Source: an uncultured Alphaproteobacteria bacterium
GTDB taxonomy: Bacteria; Pseudomonadota; Alphaproteobacteria; RF32; CAG-239
DNA: 49,798 bases
Reading direction: 5' to 3'
Assembly: GCA_947167235.1 (NCBI GenBank)
Contig: CAMVHF010000004.1
Coordinates: 1 to 49,798, forward strand
The notes below the pieces were generated by a model, which ran no database searches, was not told the origin of the DNA, and saw only the letters and a list, made by a program, of their open reading frames with translations. Position 1 is the stretch's first letter; the number at the start of each line of letters is the position of its first letter. This document shows, one piece after another, positions 18,829 through 27,009 of the stretch. A program made the translations under genes and the position numbers.

Positions 18829-19988
18829 AGGCTGAAAAAATAGTTTATGACAGAAATGAAGATGCTTTCGGTATTGCCGTATTTGATGCCGAAGGTTTGA
18901 TGGAAATAGATATTTATAATGATCATCGCGCTATTGAAGGAAATGTGTATTTAGGACGTATTGTCAAGAAAATTAATCTGGCCAATGATAAATACGGTTT
19001 TATGGTTAATATCGGTGACGGTCATGAAGCTTTCTTGAATTCTTATGAACCGGCTTTAAAAGAAGCAAATATGAGTGAAGGACAAAGTGTTGTCGTTCAG
19101 GTTAGTCAGGAAAAACGCGCCGAAAAAGGTGCCAAACTGGTTCGTAATGTTCAGTTGGTCGGCACATATTTGGTTTATTGCCCGTTTAAGTACTCGGTTG
19201 AAGCTTCCCGCAAAATCGAAGATGTTGAAAAGGCTGAAAAATATACTAAATTGGTACAGGAACATTCAACTAATCAGGAAGGATGGATTTTACGCACGCT
19301 GGCTGCCGAAGCAACCGAACAGCAGATTATTGATGAAATGACGAGCTTAAGAGATATTTATGAAAATATTCGTAAAAAAGCGCGTGTCGAACAGGCCCCG
19401 GCATTATTGTATGCTAAAGAAAATCCGCTGTTTGAATATATTCGCCGTTATCGTGACAGCTTGAAAGAAATTGTTGTCGATACGCCGAAATTGGCTGAGG
19501 AAGTTAAGGCTGCGTTTGCCGGAACGGTAACATTGCAGAAAGAAGGGTTTGAGGAATACGGGGTTGACGATGCCATTGTCGAAGCTTTAAATCGCACGGT
19601 TAAATTAAAACACGGCGGCAGTTTGCAAATAGAAGAAACGCGCGCCTGTGTGGCAATAGATGTAGACAGCGGCAATGTTCATAACGTGGGTGATATCGAC
19701 GGTTTGAATATGGAAGCCGCTAAAGAAATTGCCCGTCAGGTACGTTTGCGCAATTTATCGGGTAAAATCATTGTTGATTTTGCCGGTTCTTCCGAATATC
19801 GCTTTATGAAGAGCATTATTGACTGCTTGGAAGAAGAATTTGCCGATGATGCCTGCCATAGTCGCGTTTTAGGCTTGAGCCGCGCCGGAAATATCGAAAT
19901 TTTGCGCCAAAGACGCAGACCTAGTTTGCGTGATTTGTACACTGTTGAATGTCCGACTTGCTCCGGTACGGGGAGAGTAGAACCGTGA
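18825..19988 (+). CDS. rng: Ribonuclease E/G family protein (compact RNase G)
   Basis: S1-like NVYLGRIVKKI...GFMVNIGDGHEAFL, ACVAIDVDSGN, IDFAGSSEYRFM-type catalytic region, CPTCSGTGRV. Confidence 0.93.
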   Translation: MKAEKIVYDRNEDAFGIAVFDAEGLMEIDIYNDHRAIEGNVYLGRIVKKINLANDKYGFMVNIGDGHEAFLNSYEPALKEANMSEGQSVVVQVSQEKRAEKGAKLVRNVQLVGTYLVYCPFKYSVEASRKIEDVEKAEKYTKLVQEHSTNQEGWILRTLAAEATEQQIIDEMTSLRDIYENIRKKARVEQAPALLYAKENPLFEYIRRYRDSLKEIVVDTPKLAEEVKAAFAGTVTLQKEGFEEYGVDDAIVEALNRTVKLKHGGSLQIEETRACVAIDVDSGNVHNVGDIDGLNMEAAKEIARQVRLRNLSGKIIVDFAGSSEYRFMKSIIDCLEEEFADDACHSRVLGLSRAGNIEILRQRRRPSLRDLYTVECPTCSGTGRVEP

Positions 19989-20197
19989 ATAATGTGGTGA
20001 AAACACATAAATGCCCTATCTGTAAAAAGCTTTTTACGGATGAAAAATATGCCCCGTTCTGTTCGAAAAGATGTGCAGATGTTGATTTGGGGCGCTGGTT
20101 TAACGGGAGTTATGCCGTGCCGTTGGTTGAACCTGATGAATTAGATACGGAAGAGTTAAATGAAATCGCCGAAAGTAACGGATATACCGATGAATAA
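19985..20197 (+). CDS. yacG: DNA gyrase inhibitor YacG
   Basis: CPICKKLF...PFCSKRCADVDLGRWFNGSYAVP; GTG start at 19985 overlaps the rng stop (GTGA). Confidence 0.93.
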   Translation: MNNVVKTHKCPICKKLFTDEKYAPFCSKRCADVDLGRWFNGSYAVPLVEPDELDTEELNEIAESNGYTDE

Positions 20198-21299
20198 CAT
20201 CGTAATTACGGCTGAAAATGATAAACTTAATATCATTTTCAGCGGTGATGTGCTCGGTTGCGACAGTGCCGGCGCAGTTCAAAAGATTCAAGGTATGCTG
20301 CAATCAGGCATTAAACAGGTCGTCATTAAGGCGGAAGATCTCGAACAATGGGATTCTTCGCTTTTGGTTGTTATATACGAAACTTTGCGCTTGGCTCTGG
20401 CAACTAAATTGAAAGCGGATATTAAAGGCTTGCCTAAGAATTTGCGCGATTTAATGCAGTTGGCTTTTGCCGATGATCGTAAACCGACGCATGGCGGCAG
20501 TGAATATTCATTTTTAGAGCGTATCGGTAAGGCAACAATTGATTTATGCAAACAAGTTGCCGCAACATTTTCGTTTATAGGACAGACTTTGTCGGCACTG
20601 GGGCGGTTTTTTGTCGGCCGTTCAATTATGCGCGGCGTTGATTTTTGCAGTGTCCTTGAAGATTGCGGTCCGAAAGCAGTTGCCATTGTTTCGCTTATCA
20701 GTTTTTTGGTGGGCTTGATTTTGGCCTTTGTGGGGGCGATTCAGTTGCAAACATTCGGTGCGCAAATATATGTGGCCAGTCTGGTAACAATCGGTATGTG
20801 TCGGATTATGGGCGCAATTATGGTCGGAATTATTATGGCCGGCCGTACCGGCTCATCTTATGCCGCAACAATCGGTACCATGCAGGTTAATGAAGAATTA
20901 GATGCTTTGCAAACCATGGGATTATCTAAAATTGATTTTTTGGTGATGCCGCGAATGTTTGCTTTGATTTTGGCAATGCCTATTCTGACAATGCTGGCTG
21001 ATATTATGGGTATGATCGGCGGCGCGGCAGTCGGTGTGTTTATGCTGGATTTGCCGTATGAGGAGTATTTGAAATATATGCTCAATGCCTTTAATTTGAA
21101 GAATTTTCTGGTCGGTATTTTCCACGGATTTTGTTTTGGTATAATTATCGCATTGTGCGGCTGTTATTGCGGTTTAACTTGCGGGCGTAACGCTGACAGC
21201 GTCGGTGTGGCTACAACCAAATCGGTGGTTAGCGCAATTGTCTGGATGATTGTGACAACCGGCATTATTACGGTCATTTGTTTGGAGCTCGGGATATGA
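20190..21299 (+). CDS. mlaE: MlaE family lipid ABC transporter permease with N-terminal STAS-like domain
   Basis: STAS-like N-terminus (AEDLEQWDSSLLVVIYE), then VGLILAFVGAIQLQTFGAQIYVASLV...GIIMAGRTGSSYAATIGTMQVNEELDAL; ATG 20190 overlaps the yacG end. Confidence 0.93.
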   Translation: MNNIVITAENDKLNIIFSGDVLGCDSAGAVQKIQGMLQSGIKQVVIKAEDLEQWDSSLLVVIYETLRLALATKLKADIKGLPKNLRDLMQLAFADDRKPTHGGSEYSFLERIGKATIDLCKQVAATFSFIGQTLSALGRFFVGRSIMRGVDFCSVLEDCGPKAVAIVSLISFLVGLILAFVGAIQLQTFGAQIYVASLVTIGMCRIMGAIMVGIIMAGRTGSSYAATIGTMQVNEELDALQTMGLSKIDFLVMPRMFALILAMPILTMLADIMGMIGGAAVGVFMLDLPYEEYLKYMLNAFNLKNFLVGIFHGFCFGIIIALCGCYCGLTCGRNADSVGVATTKSVVSAIVWMIVTTGIITVICLELGI

Positions 21300-22051
21300 A
21301 GAAGGCGGTTAAAATAGATGTTAAGGATTTAACCGTCGGTTACGGCAGTTATGTGCTGTTGCACGATGCCGATTATCAGGTCAATCAGGGTGATATCTTT
21401 ATCATTATGGGCGGCAGCGGTTGCGGTAAGAGCAGTATGTTGCGTGTGTTGACCGGTTTAATTCCGCCGCTTAAAGGTAAAGTTGTTATCGATGGTGTCA
21501 ATATGGTCACCGGTGACGCCGAAAAAATTCAGAAAATACATGAGAAATCCGGTATTTTGTATCAGAGCGGGGCCTTGTTCAGTTCAATGACTTTAGCAGA
21601 AAATATTATGCTTCCGTTACAGCAGTATTCCGATTATTCGCCGGCAACCATGCGCGAAATAGCCAGTTTGAAATTGGCACTTGTCGGGTTGACCGGATTT
21701 GATGATTTTTATCCGTCGGAAATCAGCGGCGGTATGAAAAAACGTGCCGGTTTGGCACGCGCTTTGGCACTTGATCCGGATATTGTGTATTTTGACGAAC
21801 CGTCAGCCGGTTTGGATCCGATAAGTTCGCGTAATTTAGATGATTTGATTCTGGAATTAAATCAAAGCTTGGGAACAACGATCGTGGTCGTAACGCATGA
21901 GCTGGCCTCGATTTTTGCCATCGGGAATAATTCAATATTTTTGGATGCCGAAACTAAGACAATTATGGCACGCGGCGATCCGCATGAACTTTTGAAAAAT
22001 CCGCCGAATGAGGCTGTTTATAAATTTTTGACACGCGGGGAGAAAAAATAA
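21296..22051 (+). CDS. mlaF: MlaF family ABC transporter ATPase
   Basis: Walker A GGSGCGKSSM, signature EISGGMKKRAGLARAL, Walker B IVYFDEPSAGLDP; ATGA overlap with mlaE. Confidence 0.95.
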   Translation: MKKAVKIDVKDLTVGYGSYVLLHDADYQVNQGDIFIIMGGSGCGKSSMLRVLTGLIPPLKGKVVIDGVNMVTGDAEKIQKIHEKSGILYQSGALFSSMTLAENIMLPLQQYSDYSPATMREIASLKLALVGLTGFDDFYPSEISGGMKKRAGLARALALDPDIVYFDEPSAGLDPISSRNLDDLILELNQSLGTTIVVVTHELASIFAIGNNSIFLDAETKTIMARGDPHELLKNPPNEAVYKFLTRGEKK

Positions 22052-22052
22052 A

Positions 22053-22829
22053 ATGCAACAAAAGAAAACGTTTAAAATGGTTGGTCTGTTTGTCCTGATC
22101 GGTTTTATCGGTTTGGGTTCGATAATCTTTTATTATGTACGCAAGCAGTTTGCGGTTAATACGCAGGATTGGGTTGTGATGTATTTTGAAGAATCCATTC
22201 GCGGTTTGAACGTCGGCTCGTCGGTTGTTTTCAAGGGTGTTGAGATCGGCAAAGTTGCGCAAATTAAATTAAGAACCAACTTAAAAGAAGGGACTTTTCA
22301 GACGCCGGTTTTCGTAAATATCGAGGGTAATGAAAAAATTATTGAACGGGTAGACACCGGCGAATACGAAGATTATATGTTGGATAATCTGATAAAGAAG
22401 GGCTTGCGTGCCAAGTTGATCAGTGCCAATTATTTAACCGGTCAGTTGATGATAGAACTGGTTATGGAGCCGGATGTTAAGGCCGAATTCCGCGGTACGG
22501 GCAGGTATCCGGAAATTCCGACAATGCTTTCACCGTTTGCCGCCATTTCGAATGATTTAAAAGAAATTCCGATGCGTGAGAGTTTAATGAGGTTCGGCAA
22601 TATCTTGCAAGATATTGAAGATAAATTGCCGCAGATTTTGGATAACACGGCTCAGGCAACTCAAAAAATAAATGCAATACTGGATAAAAAATCCGCAGAA
22701 ACCTCAAAATCGATGAACGGCTTTAATTCGGCAATGGAAGAAATCAGCAAAACCAGCCGTTCGATTAAGAATTTGACGGATTACTTGGAACGCCATCCGG
22801 AAGCTTTGTTAAGAGGAAAGGAGAAGTAA
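22053..22829 (+). CDS. mlaD: MlaD/MCE family substrate-binding protein
   Basis: TM then SIRGLNVGSSVVFKGVEIGKVAQIKL MCE motif. Confidence 0.93.
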   Translation: MQQKKTFKMVGLFVLIGFIGLGSIIFYYVRKQFAVNTQDWVVMYFEESIRGLNVGSSVVFKGVEIGKVAQIKLRTNLKEGTFQTPVFVNIEGNEKIIERVDTGEYEDYMLDNLIKKGLRAKLISANYLTGQLMIELVMEPDVKAEFRGTGRYPEIPTMLSPFAAISNDLKEIPMRESLMRFGNILQDIEDKLPQILDNTAQATQKINAILDKKSAETSKSMNGFNSAMEEISKTSRSIKNLTDYLERHPEALLRGKEK

Positions 22830-22830
22830 T

Positions 22831-23394
22831 ATGAAAAAATTTATTTGTGGACTTTTCTTGGTTTTGTGTGCGTGCAGCTTTCGCTCGCCAAGTTCGACTT
22901 TTTATATGATGAACAGCCAAAATTTGCAGCCTGTATCGACACGTCAAATCAGTGTGGCGGTGGCACGGGTAAAAGTTCCGGAATTGCTTGATCGCTCACA
23001 AATGGTTGTGTATGAAAGCGGCAGCGATGAAGTACAGATTATGGAATTTAATCGCTGGGGCGAGGCCTTTCCGGATATGTTGCAGGCAACCGTGACTAAT
23101 GATTTAATTGCGTATTTGCCGAAGGCATTTATTAAGCGCACTTATTTTGATAACGGTAAGATGTCGTACAGCGTGAATATTGAAATTAATAATATTCAAG
23201 CGTATTCCGACGGAAAGATTGTCCTTTCGGCATGGTGGAATATTGCCAATGCCTCGGGGTATGTCGTTAAGCGCCAACAAGTTTCTTACCAGATCGAAGC
23301 AAAAGGTAAAAGCATGCAGGATCTGGTTAATGCCCAAAGTGAGGCCGTGCATCAAATGACGCACGATATTGCCGAAGCTTTATCCAAGCTATAA
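22831..23394 (+). CDS. ABC-type transport auxiliary lipoprotein (PqiC/DUF330-like)
   Basis: Lipobox VLCAC; VARVKVPELLDRSQMVVYESGSDEVQIMEFNRWGEAFPDMLQATVTNDL. Confidence 0.9.
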   Translation: MKKFICGLFLVLCACSFRSPSSTFYMMNSQNLQPVSTRQISVAVARVKVPELLDRSQMVVYESGSDEVQIMEFNRWGEAFPDMLQATVTNDLIAYLPKAFIKRTYFDNGKMSYSVNIEINNIQAYSDGKIVLSAWWNIANASGYVVKRQQVSYQIEAKGKSMQDLVNAQSEAVHQMTHDIAEALSKL

Positions 23395-23413
23395 TGAGAT
23401 GATTTGAAAAAAG

Positions 23414-23440
23414 AAAACCGCACGTTATTGTGCGGTTTTT
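23414..23440. terminator. Intrinsic terminator between convergent genes
   Basis: aaaaccgcac-gttatt-gtgcggtttttt; contains the stop of the minus-strand ORF ending at 23425. Confidence 0.85.
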
Positions 23441-23901
23441 TCATGTTTTCTGCGGATGAATACCGCGTAGGTAGCAGATAGAAGCGGGATAATTAAACAA
23501 CCGGATCCCATAATTATCAGAGCAAGATATATGTATTCCGGTGCGATGATATCTGCGGGAGCAAACTGTGCCCAAGCGAAAAGACAACCGTAAAAAATGA
23601 TGAAAATATAGAAGAATAACCCAAAATGACATAAATAAACGGCTGTTCGCGGATAATTATCTATTATTTTTTGTAAAAAGGCAGGTACTCTGTCTGTCCA
23701 TAGGCAAACGAAAAACAATACTAAAAATATATAAAAACATCCGGTTGATATTACGGATGTACCATCATCAACAAGGGATATATATTTTTCCGGCGTTATC
23801 AGCGGCAGAAGACGAATTGCTGATTTTATAATGTAATTGAGAACTTCTAAAATTATCCCTAAAATACAGAGCAAACCAGCTAAAAAATTTAGTTTTGACA
23901 T
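23425..23901 (-). CDS. Four-TM membrane protein, unknown function (accessory locus)
   Basis: 158-aa hydrophobic ORF. Confidence 0.6.
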   Translation of the reverse strand: MSKLNFLAGLLCILGIILEVLNYIIKSAIRLLPLITPEKYISLVDDGTSVISTGCFYIFLVLFFVCLWTDRVPAFLQKIIDNYPRTAVYLCHFGLFFYIFIIFYGCLFAWAQFAPADIIAPEYIYLALIIMGSGCLIIPLLSATYAVFIRRKHEKTAQ

Positions 23902-23926
23902 TTTATATCCTTATTTTAAATTCCTT

Positions 23927-24505
23927 TTACTGTTTGAAGAAAAGGTGGGTAATCAAAATTAAAGATATTGATATTATCCAGCATATCATTATGTATAATA
24001 AAGGATGTTTCAATAAAGGACTTCGCAGATTTAAGTCCGAATTATCTGCGCTTGGAATACATAACAAAATGAGAAGTGGACCGTAAGAAATATGGCTGAA
24101 GCGCAATAAATTTATAAAGACACTCTCGTCTGATGGTAAATATGATGTGTATAATGCACTTCGAAATAAAGTGATAATTGTTATATATAGAATCCAAAAT
24201 GTTCCGTTGTAATTAAAATCACGACATCTTTTTTGAATAGCCGCTAAAAGTGCGTACAGTGATAATAAACACAAGATATAGGTTATTATAGGATTTGTCA
24301 ATTTGCCAATACCGGATACGATTTTATAAAATATCAGCAATATCAGGAAAAATTGACCTCTGCTTAATCGTCCGTCAAACGAATAGAAAGGGGTTATCTT
24401 TTCTGTTCCAAATATCAGAGCACGAAAAAGTCGATAAAAAGGCATAAAGATTTCATTCTTTATGAAATCAGATAATTGGGAAAATATATTTTTAATTGTA
24501 TACAT
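23927..24505 (-). CDS. DUF805-like membrane protein
   Basis: FYSFDGRLSRGQFFLILLIFYKI...IQKRCRDFNYNGTFWILYI matches the DUF805 layout. Confidence 0.7.
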   Translation of the reverse strand: MYTIKNIFSQLSDFIKNEIFMPFYRLFRALIFGTEKITPFYSFDGRLSRGQFFLILLIFYKIVSGIGKLTNPIITYILCLLSLYALLAAIQKRCRDFNYNGTFWILYITIITLFRSALYTSYLPSDESVFINLLRFSHISYGPLLILLCIPSADNSDLNLRSPLLKHPLLYIMICWIISISLILITHLFFKQ

Positions 24506-24520
24506 TTTAAGCCTTTTTCA

Positions 24521-24560
24521 CTTTTACCGAGTATGATTTTGATATCATACCCGGTAAAAG
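24521..24560. repeat. Inverted repeat, 17-bp stem, between the tagged protein A and the DUF805-like gene
   Basis: cttttaccgagtatgat-tttgat-atcatacccggtaaaag, one G-T pair; no strong T tract. Confidence 0.7.
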
Positions 24561-24579
24561 TCAATAATTATATGTAAAA

Positions 24580-25128
24580 TTACAGAAGTTTCTTACCTAA
24601 AAGAGCCTCATAATAGTATTTCAGCAGCTTTGAGCTTGTGTCTATAGTACTATTTGCAATGTTATTTATCCCATCTAAACCAAATTGTTTAGCTTGGTTT
24701 TGCAATTTTTGTTGCCTATTTGAATAAGCGTTGTCGAATAGATTATCGACAGTGTTGCCGTAATAATTATCAGTAATACCGTTAAGAAAACGTTCTGTTC
24801 CTCCGGCTATACCTTGAGTAAATCCGCTTAATCCTGCCGAGGTTACACTTCTTAGACCTGACGGTCTAGGTGAATTATTTGAATTTTCTTTACTTTCTGG
24901 GATTGTACTCCATGCATAATTTTTATCATCGCGAATGTTATATTCCGCGACTTTAGGCACTTGAATATTTTGCAACATCGGTAAATTATTTGCATAATAT
25001 TGTGCCAATGCTCTTTTATTTGCGCGTTTGAAGTTGTACTCAATTTCATCGCGTAAAGAAAATTTTGAATGATCGACATCAAATTCATCAACCATTGTGT
25101 TTCTATTTATTTTATATAATGGTTTCAT
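24580..25128 (-). CDS. Tagged protein A: shared N-terminal module plus unique C-terminus
   Basis: MKPLYKINRNTMVDEFDVDHSKFSLRDEIEYNFKRANKR...; ATG at 25128 with aaaaggg upstream. The track start at 25266 is unlikely because it runs through the leader hairpin. Confidence 0.7.
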   Translation of the reverse strand: MKPLYKINRNTMVDEFDVDHSKFSLRDEIEYNFKRANKRALAQYYANNLPMLQNIQVPKVAEYNIRDDKNYAWSTIPESKENSNNSPRPSGLRSVTSAGLSGFTQGIAGGTERFLNGITDNYYGNTVDNLFDNAYSNRQQKLQNQAKQFGLDGINNIANSTIDTSSKLLKYYYEALLGKKLL

Positions 25129-25150
25129 GATTTTTTCCCTTTTAAAAAAG

Positions 25151-25195
25151 GAAAACCGCACGTCTAATGATGTGCGGTTTCCGGTTAATACAAAA
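25151..25195 (-). promoter_or_regulatory. Hairpin leader preceding protein A, duplicated before protein B
   Basis: gaaaaccgcacgt...gtgcggtttccggttaatacaaaa; stem aaaccgcac/gtgcggttt at 25153-25161 and 25172-25180. Confidence 0.7.
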
Positions 25196-25198
25196 GAA

Positions 25199-25528
25199 TC
25201 AGTTACACTGTGTAACGGAAGCGTCAATACATCTGGCAGTTTTCCAATTATGATAGATTTCATCATTGAAGCGGATGAACCCCCATATCATTAAAATAGA
25301 AAGACCTAGAAAAATGATCCGTCGGAGATTAAATGATGATATGATGCACCATGCACATATAGCATAGAAAATTATTATTATTCCTGTAACTATATACCAA
25401 TTAAGAATATTTTTATAATCTGCCGAAATACCGACTTCAATATAAACCATTCCCATAAAAAACATAGGCAAACACAGTATCAAACTGCGTTTTAGCATGG
25501 CATATCCGTGAAGTAATAACTTATTCAT
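25199..25528 (-). CDS. Small membrane protein (109 aa) between tagged genes A and B
   Basis: Three or four hydrophobic segments; lies immediately upstream of the A leader hairpin. Confidence 0.6.
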   Translation of the reverse strand: MNKLLLHGYAMLKRSLILCLPMFFMGMVYIEVGISADYKNILNWYIVTGIIIIFYAICAWCIISSFNLRRIIFLGLSILMIWGFIRFNDEIYHNWKTARCIDASVTQCN

Positions 25529-25586
25529 TTTTATTAATTTCCTTTATTAGTAGTTAATATTAAAATTAACACTTATTTGTTTAATG

Positions 25587-26165
25587 TCAATAAATATCTT
25601 CGTAATCATCCGGATTTACATAAGATTTTGGGTTTGTTGGGCAGCTTTGTCGTAAGGATAAGCCATTTCTGGCTCCATTCCAACCGCGTTGATTGGCATG
25701 CCAATCTTTTCTTACATCGGCCAACGGATCACCTGAAGCAATACCCCAAAGTTCTCTGCCTGTACTGATTGCCTTTCCGACGGTTTGTCCCCATAATCCG
25801 CGTTTAGCAGCTTCATAGTTTGCTTTACAATGAAAGAAATTATCTGCACCTACTAAACCTGTTTTCCTCAAATCTTGGTAGTTTCGTAGCATATCTTTTG
25901 TAGGAGCCAGTATTCCTGTACGAGTTGTTCCCGGATACTCATGGTAATTATCTAAATAGTTATTTAATTGCTGAGCAGTTTTCTCTCCCCAGTCGGAGGA
26001 TGTATATACCTCAGCGGGTGTAAGATAGTTATTTATTTCTTGTTTGCTTCTTTCTTTGGCGCGTTTGAAGTTGTACTCAATTTCATCGCGTAAAGAAAAT
26101 TTGGAATGGTCGACATCAAATTCATCAACCATGGTTGTCGGATTTATTTCATAAAGTTTTGTCAT
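25587..26165 (-). CDS. Tagged protein B: shared N-terminal module plus distinct C-terminal domain
   Basis: MTKLYEINPTTMVDEFDVDHSKFSLRDEIEYNFKRAKERS...GADNFFHCKANYEAAKRGLWGQTVGKAISTGRELWGIASGDPLADVRKDWHANQRGWNG; aaggaaa upstream. Confidence 0.75.
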   Translation of the reverse strand: MTKLYEINPTTMVDEFDVDHSKFSLRDEIEYNFKRAKERSKQEINNYLTPAEVYTSSDWGEKTAQQLNNYLDNYHEYPGTTRTGILAPTKDMLRNYQDLRKTGLVGADNFFHCKANYEAAKRGLWGQTVGKAISTGRELWGIASGDPLADVRKDWHANQRGWNGARNGLSLRQSCPTNPKSYVNPDDYEDIY

Positions 26166-26184
26166 GTTATTTTCCTTATAAAAA

Positions 26185-26231
26185 AGAAAACCGCACGTTT
26201 GTTAACGCACGGTTTTCCGGTTAATACAAAA
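26185..26231 (-). promoter_or_regulatory. Hairpin leader preceding protein B (copy of the A leader)
   Basis: gaaaaccgcacgtttgttaacgcacggttttccggttaatacaaaa. Confidence 0.7.
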
Positions 26232-26263
26232 AAAAGAACGCAAGTTCAAAAGAACTTCGTTCT
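26228..26263 (-). terminator. Intrinsic terminator-like hairpin in the B leader
   Basis: Minus strand: agaacgaagttc-tttt-gaacttgcgttct followed by a T run (A8 at 26228-26235 on plus). Confidence 0.75.
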
Positions 26264-26370
26264 GCCTAAAAGAGTGAATTGTCACACTTATTCACTCTAT
26301 AAAACAGAGTATCATACAAGTCACTTGATGTCAAATTCTTCTGCAACTTGTGGATAAAATTATTAATTTT

Positions 26371-27009
26371 TTATACTTTAAGTTTATCTTTACTGTGGCA
26401 GTAGTCATAAATCGGGCATTGGTCGCACAGAGGTTTTTGTGCTTTGCAGGTATAGCGACCGAACAGCACCAGCCAGTGATTGGTGTTGATAACCATATCT
26501 GTTGGCAGAACTTTTATTAAATCATTTTCAATTTCGAGCGGGGTCTTGCCATGGCTGAAATCCAAGCGGTGGGCAATGCGCATAACGTGCGTATCGATTG
26601 CCAAAGTCGGCTGATGATACCACACGTTCATAACAACATTGGCGGTTTTGCGGCCGACACCGGCGAGTCGAGTTAAAACATCGCGATCAGCCGGAACTTC
26701 GCCGCCAAAATCATCAATCAATTGTCGGCTCATCAGTATAATATTTTTGGCCTTATTGTTAAATAAACCGATGGTTTTAATGTACGATTTAAGCTTTTCT
26801 TCGCCCAAATCGAGCATTTTTTGCGGTGTGTCGGCAATTTTGAACAGGGCTTCAGTCGCTTTATTGACGCCTTTGTCAGTGCTTTGTGCCGAAAGCATGA
26901 CCGCCACCAACAGCGTATACGGATTATGAAAATTCAGTTCGCATTGCGGATTAGGATTTTCGCGGCGGAAAATCTCCATAATTTCTAAGATTTCTTTTTT
27001 TGAACGCAT
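26371..27009 (-). CDS. nth: Endonuclease III
   Basis: LSAQSTDKGVNKAT, LAGVGRKTANVVMN (HhH), C-terminal 4Fe-4S CKAQKPLCDQCPIYDYC. Confidence 0.97.
   Translation of the reverse strand: MRSKKEILEIMEIFRRENPNPQCELNFHNPYTLLVAVMLSAQSTDKGVNKATEALFKIADTPQKMLDLGEEKLKSYIKTIGLFNNKAKNIILMSRQLIDDFGGEVPADRDVLTRLAGVGRKTANVVMNVWYHQPTLAIDTHVMRIAHRLDFSHGKTPLEIENDLIKVLPTDMVINTNHWLVLFGRYTCKAQKPLCDQCPIYDYCHSKDKLKV

Noticed and set aside
18825-19988. Truncated RNase E as a pseudogene
   Set aside because: The ~390-aa length with intact S1, catalytic and CPTC motifs fits compact RNase G-type proteins found between maf and yacG; no frameshift is visible.
20160-22829. Novel ABC system next to yacG
   Set aside because: STAS-MlaE, MlaF, MlaD and an auxiliary lipoprotein form a standard MCE lipid transporter.
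24580-25266. Longer 228-aa start for tagged protein A
   Set aside because: The extra 46 codons run back through the leader hairpin and upstream stop region, and tagged protein B starts at the equivalent internal ATG; 25128 is preferred.
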